Source of the DNA: CAYWQB01 sp964460785
GTDB taxonomy: Bacteria; Chlamydiota; Chlamydiia; Chlamydiales; CAYWQB01
Assembly (NCBI GenBank): GCA_964460785.1
Contig: CAYWQB010000001.1
Coordinates: 728,935 to 792,934 of the forward strand
DNA length: 64,000 nt
Direction: 5' to 3'
Shown here: piece after piece, positions 60,676 to 64,000 of the stretch
How positions within the stretch are numbered: the first letter of the stretch is position 1
How the letters are laid out: each line of letters starts with the position of its first letter
Translations under genes and position numbers: made by a program
Notes under the pieces: generated by a model
The model's input: the letters and a program-made list of their open reading frames with translations, nothing else
Databases searched by the model: none
What the model was told of the DNA's origin: nothing

Positions 60676-61512
60676 GGCTACAATAGCAATTGATGCTTGC
60701 TTAGCAGCATTTAGGACTTCTGAATCTGCAATAAAAGTCTGCCCAGCTTCTATAGCTAATGCTGAAGCTTTAATTTTTTTAAGTTTATTAATTGTTGTGA
60801 GCCCCACTGTTGGCACATCAAATTTATGGCTCTGATCAGGCTTTGCAACTTTCACGACGACACACCCTTCTCCAGCAAGCTCACCAGCACGCTCGATGCA
60901 ACGATCTGTTCCTTCCAAAGCTTCTAGCGCAACAACAATTCCTTTTTTAACCACAACAGTTTGACCAATATCTGCCTTCCCTAGCTCTTTTGCAAGAGAG
61001 AACCCCAAATAAATATCTTTCCAAACTCTTTTGGATGGGTCTATCTCATTAAGGAGACCATCTATAGCTAAGCACTCTCGCAAATACAAATGTGTGCTTT
61101 CCACCTCAATACCATGCTTTTCATAAAAGCCAACAAGGCCTCCTAACACAGTATCTGCCCGCCAGTCTTTTAAAGAGAAAAGCAGCTTCAAAGTGGCAAA
61201 GTCTACCTTCCACCACTGGAACCGTAAAAGGCTTTTATGGGGAATGCGACCGATCATGAGTAGCTTTTTGACCTTCGCTTTTTTAAGCTTGGCAACAAGG
61301 CTACCTAGGCGAAAAACAGAAGCATAGATTCTTTGCTCTTCAGGAACTTTTTGGATTAAATCTGAAGAGGTAATACCTTTTACAACAATAAGGTATGGAT
61401 GCTTCCCCTGTTTAACAGCATACTCATAAGCACGAAGGGGAAGTTTCCCTTCCCCTCCAAAAATTGCTAAGTCTTCTTGCTGGATGGATTGTTCTTTCTC
61501 CAAACTAACCAA
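60646..61512 (-). CDS. lpxI: UDP-2,3-diacylglucosamine pyrophosphatase LpxI
   Basis: LpxI cleaves UDP-2,3-diacylglucosamine to lipid X. About 288 residues: DLAIFGGEGKLPLRAYEYA at the N-terminus, LMIGRIPHKSLLRF, the catalytic VALEALEGTDRCIERAG and the C-terminal KPDQSHKFDVPTVGLTTI, AIEAGQTFIADSE. I give the TTG at 61512; the only upstream ATG (61596) would overlap trxA by 77 bases and add a hydrophobic segment not expected in this family, so the start is uncertain. Chlamydiaceae use LpxG at this step instead. Confidence 0.85.
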   Translation of the reverse strand: MVSLEKEQSIQQEDLAIFGGEGKLPLRAYEYAVKQGKHPYLIVVKGITSSDLIQKVPEEQRIYASVFRLGSLVAKLKKAKVKKLLMIGRIPHKSLLRFQWWKVDFATLKLLFSLKDWRADTVLGGLVGFYEKHGIEVESTHLYLRECLAIDGLLNEIDPSKRVWKDIYLGFSLAKELGKADIGQTVVVKKGIVVALEALEGTDRCIERAGELAGEGCVVVKVAKPDQSHKFDVPTVGLTTINKLKKIKASALAIEAGQTFIADSEVLNAAKQASIAIVALTDSSALGL

Positions 61513-61519
61513 CCCAAAA

Positions 61520-61843
61520 CTACATAGAAGAAGTAATCCAAGAAAGAAAAGCGTCTTCTTCCTTAACACCAATAGACCTATCCACTTCCTGACCATTTTT
61601 GAAGATCACCACTGTAGGTACAGAAGTGACTTGGTACTGAGCTGCAGCTGACTGCGCTTGATCCACATCAACTTTGATGAAGTGAACCTTACCACTAAGC
61701 TCTTCTGCAACCTTGTCAAAAATTGGAGCTAAAGCTCGACAAGGGCCACACCACTCAGCAGAAAAGTCTGCAACAACCCATTCATGGCCTTCAAGCTCTT
61801 GCTTGAAATTGTCATCCGTAACTGCAACAACAGACTGATTCAT
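61520..61843 (-). CDS. trxA: Thioredoxin
   Basis: 107 residues; the redox centre ADFSAEWCGPCRALAPIF, cis-proline in VTSVPTVVIFKNG and the normal length identify thioredoxin 1, the cytoplasmic disulfide reductant. It lies upstream of lpxI on the same strand and diverges from the cyclic-nucleotide-binding gene. Chlamydia trxA (CT539) is also near trmL. Confidence 0.97.
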   Translation of the reverse strand: MNQSVVAVTDDNFKQELEGHEWVVADFSAEWCGPCRALAPIFDKVAEELSGKVHFIKVDVDQAQSAAAQYQVTSVPTVVIFKNGQEVDRSIGVKEEDAFLSWITSSM

Positions 61844-61990
61844 ATTTCCCCTTTTGAGTAAGAATGTTTATCCTGTGAAGAAGAATTGTATCTGGGTAGA
61901 AAACAAATGTCCAGTTTGGCTCCCTGCCATAGTTTTTTTCTGACTTTTTCCCTGTGATTCTGTATATGGTAAGAAAAAACTTTCATAGAT

Positions 61991-63919
61991 ATGAATATGT
62001 TTTCCCCTTACCAAGTTGTCGCTCACCTTAGCAGTAGTAACCTCGCTAAATTGAAGGCTATCATCCAAAGCCTCAGTCATCCAGCACCCCTTTCTATTGC
62101 AGAGGATGGTCTATCTGAGCCCTTACCGGAGGAGACATCGGGTATCTGTCTGATCCTTGATATGGATTTGCCTATTATTCCTGCCTATCAAAAGGCTATG
62201 GAACTTAATGTCCCGATCTTTCCTTTTTTATATGCTACTAAAGGAGCTTCTCCTGAAAAGATCAAAGCCACTTATCAAAAGCATGCGATCTTTCATGGCC
62301 TACTCACAGCAGAAACAGACAACTTACTCAAGTGTGGTGTCCGTCTTGCCACCCACATCTGCCCCAAAGCAACAGCAGCCCCCTTAATCAAAAAAAGCCT
62401 TTTTTTCTCGAACTTAACAGTAGAAGAACAACAACTCCTCATTGAAAGCACAAACTGCTACACTTTTTTTGCTGGGGAGGCTTTGATAGAGCGTACAGAC
62501 CCTTCAGATTTTTTCTTTGTTATCTTAGAAGGCCAAGGTGAAGCCCTTCTCTTCCCAGACCCCCACTCTCCTATCACGTTTCCTATCAACTGCCATGCAT
62601 GTGCTGGAGAGGTTTCAGCTATTGAAAGATCCCCGCGTACTGGAACATGCTTAGCCATAGATAAGTCTATTGTGCTCAAGGTAGGAGCCCACCTCCTTGA
62701 CGGAACACATCCTCTTGCTCCAAAGCTCTTAGCTGCACTTTCTAAAGAAGTCGTTCAACGCTTGAAGTTAGTAAATAGCCAACTTGCTCATGAGGGGAAT
62801 AAGCAAAGCCTATCGATCCCAAAGGTTAAAAGAAGACCTGATCAACAAAAAGGCAAAGCTCCTTCTCCTTCGACCATTCAGAAAAAAACTAAAAAAGAGC
62901 CCAAAGAGCAGGACATAGAAGAGGAAGCCCCTGAGCGAGAAGAAAACCCCTTCTCCTCCCCTACAGGTCAAGCAGATCAACTTTTAAAAGAGGTCCAAAC
63001 ACAAGAAGAATATGATGTCCTTAAACGCAAGATTCATCTGCGCAACCAATTTATTTTAGGGAAAGTGCCTCGTGCTCTTGCAGACTCTGTAACAACCAAA
63101 CTATTTGGCTACTTAACAGGTAGTAAACTAGCAAAGGTTAACCCTCACCACCTGTGGCGGGAAGACTGGTTTTCTCCAGGAGCTTCTCACCTACAAAGAG
63201 CACTGCACCTTGTCGTTTGCTCACGATGGGGCTTTGAGGCGTACAAAAAATCTTTTTTACAACTTCCTTTCTCCCAACGTGTTGTAGGAATGCTCCAGCG
63301 AGGCTGTGCTGGAACTTTTCTTGGAGACAATGAAAGCATTGACCGCTACCTAGAAGGGAAAAACCTTAAAGAAGCGATCCCTTTAGATCTGGAAGTCCCT
63401 ATTGATCGCCTATGGTATGGGGAGGATTGCATAGAATTTTTAACACATACAAATAAAGATGTAAGAGATGACACTCTATTCCTTGTCTTAGATGGAGAGG
63501 ATGGAGAAACCACAGCAAAAATTCGAAATGCATTTAAAAATCATCAAATGATCACCATTGTCCGCGGGCTAGAGGTCAACCCCAAAGAGCCAGGCACTCT
63601 CTTCAATTTACCTGAAGAAAAGTTGGACCTTCCTCCTCGTCCACAATGGAATGGCAAAGGGTTTTACCAAGGGGAAACCTTTTTTCTGGCAGACCTGGCT
63701 CCCTTCTTTTCAGATGCCCATGTGCTCAAGGGCATAGGCGGCTCTCTATTTGGAGCGATTGGCATTCTTGCTCAACTAGGACCTGATTACTCTGGGACTA
63801 TTTGGGGATCCAAAGGAGGTGCTGAGGGTGCTGTACGTGCTGCAAGAGCGATGTATGGAGTAAAAGGAGCACAGTCCTCTCAGGATTTAGCCGATGCGGT
63901 TAATTGGGCTGATCAATAG
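61991..63919 (+). CDS. Cyclic-nucleotide-binding-domain protein with unknown C-terminal domain
   Basis: A 642-residue soluble-looking protein. Residues 1-~125 resemble a degenerate receiver-like alpha/beta unit (ICLILDMDLPIIPAYQKAME). Residues ~135-255 fit a cyclic-nucleotide-binding (CNMP/Crp) fold: FSNLTVEEQQLLIESTNCYT, FFVILEGQGEALLFP, CAGEVSAIERSPRTGTCLA, which stands where the phosphate cassette would be. Residues ~265-330 are charged and Pro-rich. Residues ~340-642 form a large domain I do not recognise (WFSPGASHLQRALHLVVCSR, HVLKGIGGSLFGAIGILAQL). I recall that Chlamydia has a gene near trxA described as resembling a cAMP-dependent kinase regulatory subunit. Whether it binds a nucleotide is open. 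Confidence 0.75.
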   Translation: MNMFSPYQVVAHLSSSNLAKLKAIIQSLSHPAPLSIAEDGLSEPLPEETSGICLILDMDLPIIPAYQKAMELNVPIFPFLYATKGASPEKIKATYQKHAIFHGLLTAETDNLLKCGVRLATHICPKATAAPLIKKSLFFSNLTVEEQQLLIESTNCYTFFAGEALIERTDPSDFFFVILEGQGEALLFPDPHSPITFPINCHACAGEVSAIERSPRTGTCLAIDKSIVLKVGAHLLDGTHPLAPKLLAALSKEVVQRLKLVNSQLAHEGNKQSLSIPKVKRRPDQQKGKAPSPSTIQKKTKKEPKEQDIEEEAPEREENPFSSPTGQADQLLKEVQTQEEYDVLKRKIHLRNQFILGKVPRALADSVTTKLFGYLTGSKLAKVNPHHLWREDWFSPGASHLQRALHLVVCSRWGFEAYKKSFLQLPFSQRVVGMLQRGCAGTFLGDNESIDRYLEGKNLKEAIPLDLEVPIDRLWYGEDCIEFLTHTNKDVRDDTLFLVLDGEDGETTAKIRNAFKNHQMITIVRGLEVNPKEPGTLFNLPEEKLDLPPRPQWNGKGFYQGETFFLADLAPFFSDAHVLKGIGGSLFGAIGILAQLGPDYSGTIWGSKGGAEGAVRAARAMYGVKGAQSSQDLADAVNWADQ

Positions 63920-64000
63920 CAAGCTGTCGAAGCCTTTCCCATTCCTCTTTGAGTAATGCGGCTAATTTCTCTCTTGAAGCCTTCTTATCCAGATGAGCTA
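63900..64000 (-). CDS. 3' end of an unidentified gene
   Basis: On the minus strand a frame is open from the window edge to a stop at 63900-63902, giving 33 residues that include LDKKASREKLAALLKEEW and ERLRQLAIDQPN, an amphipathic helix-like stretch. It overlaps the end of the 642-residue gene by 20 bases in the convergent sense, the same pattern as other gene pairs here. Too short to identify. Confidence 0.4.
   Translation of the reverse strand, partial: AHLDKKASREKLAALLKEEWERLRQLAIDQPN

Noticed and set aside
1..64000. CRISPR arrays, insertion sequences, prophage or integrase genes
   Set aside because: No regularly spaced repeats, transposase motifs or terminal inverted repeats flanked by target duplications were seen by eye; a repeat search by computer could still find diverged ones.

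Overview
The window looks like a chromosomal segment of a member of the Chlamydiota outside the genus Chlamydia (a Parachlamydiales-type or 'environmental' chlamydia). Two things support this. First, it carries several gene strings that I recall as typical of Chlamydia: a ribosomal protein cluster starting at rplC and running to rpoA-rplQ with gapA behind it; rplC - inclusion-protein locus - fmt-lpxA-fabZ-lpxC-lnt; rsbW/lptE-like/bamD-like/dnaE/uhpC; hisS-aspS-mip-trmL and trxA. Second, it has lineage-specific proteins such as a UhpC-type hexose-phosphate antiporter and a UPF0158 protein next to dapF. The species cannot be named from sequence reading alone. The extra genes here (biotin operon, LpxI, alkylation repair, MESH1-like hydrolase, symporter/binding-protein fusion) suggest a larger genome than Chlamydia trachomatis.

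Layout. 1-5.4 kb: 3' part of dapF, a UPF0158 gene, an AlkD-like repair protein, a metaxin/Fax-type GST, an APH-type kinase, a cupin and a TVP38-type membrane protein. 5.3-12.3 kb: a minus-strand accessory operon with a MESH1-like HD hydrolase and a nucleoside deoxyribosyltransferase-like gene, then a fused bioB-bioF, bioD, bioA, a ferritin-like diiron protein and an alpha/beta hydrolase. 12.4-17 kb: an S9 peptidase, a decayed methyltransferase, tRNA-Leu(UAA) and two coupled hypothetical genes. 17-30.4 kb: gapA, then a 21-gene ribosomal protein/secY/rpoA cluster, all on the minus strand, closed by a strong intrinsic terminator behind rplQ. 30.6-33 kb: two small-residue-rich, hydrophobic proteins at the position where Chlamydia keeps its Inc protein Cap1. 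33-38 kb: fmt and lipid A/lipoprotein genes. 38-42.2 kb: RsmB-type methyltransferase, SurA-like protein, rsmA, and a D,D-carboxypeptidase. 42.3-50 kb: a small hypothetical, rsbW, LptE-like and BamD-like envelope genes, dnaE, uhpC. 50.2-64 kb: a very large single-pass protein with a possible FHA-like N-terminus, hisS, aspS, mip, trmL, a symporter/solute-binding-protein fusion, lpxI, trxA, a cyclic-nucleotide-binding-domain protein, and the 3' end of one more gene.

How the parts work together. The envelope set (lpxA, lpxC, lpxI, fabZ, lnt, LptE-like, BamD-like, SurA-like, D,D-carboxypeptidase, dapF) covers several steps of lipid A, lipoprotein, outer-membrane and peptidoglycan metabolism. UhpC and the symporter fusion are uptake systems fitting an intracellular parasite. 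The biotin operon holds the four late biotin enzymes (two fused) plus a diiron protein and a hydrolase in tight coupling but no bioC, so these two are candidates for supplying the pimeloyl precursor by an unusual route. The most striking single observation is the Gly-rich, Cys-Cys C-terminus of the 289-residue protein at the Cap1 locus, which looks like the prenylated tail of eukaryotic Rab GTPases. No insertion sequences, CRISPR arrays or phage genes were seen.
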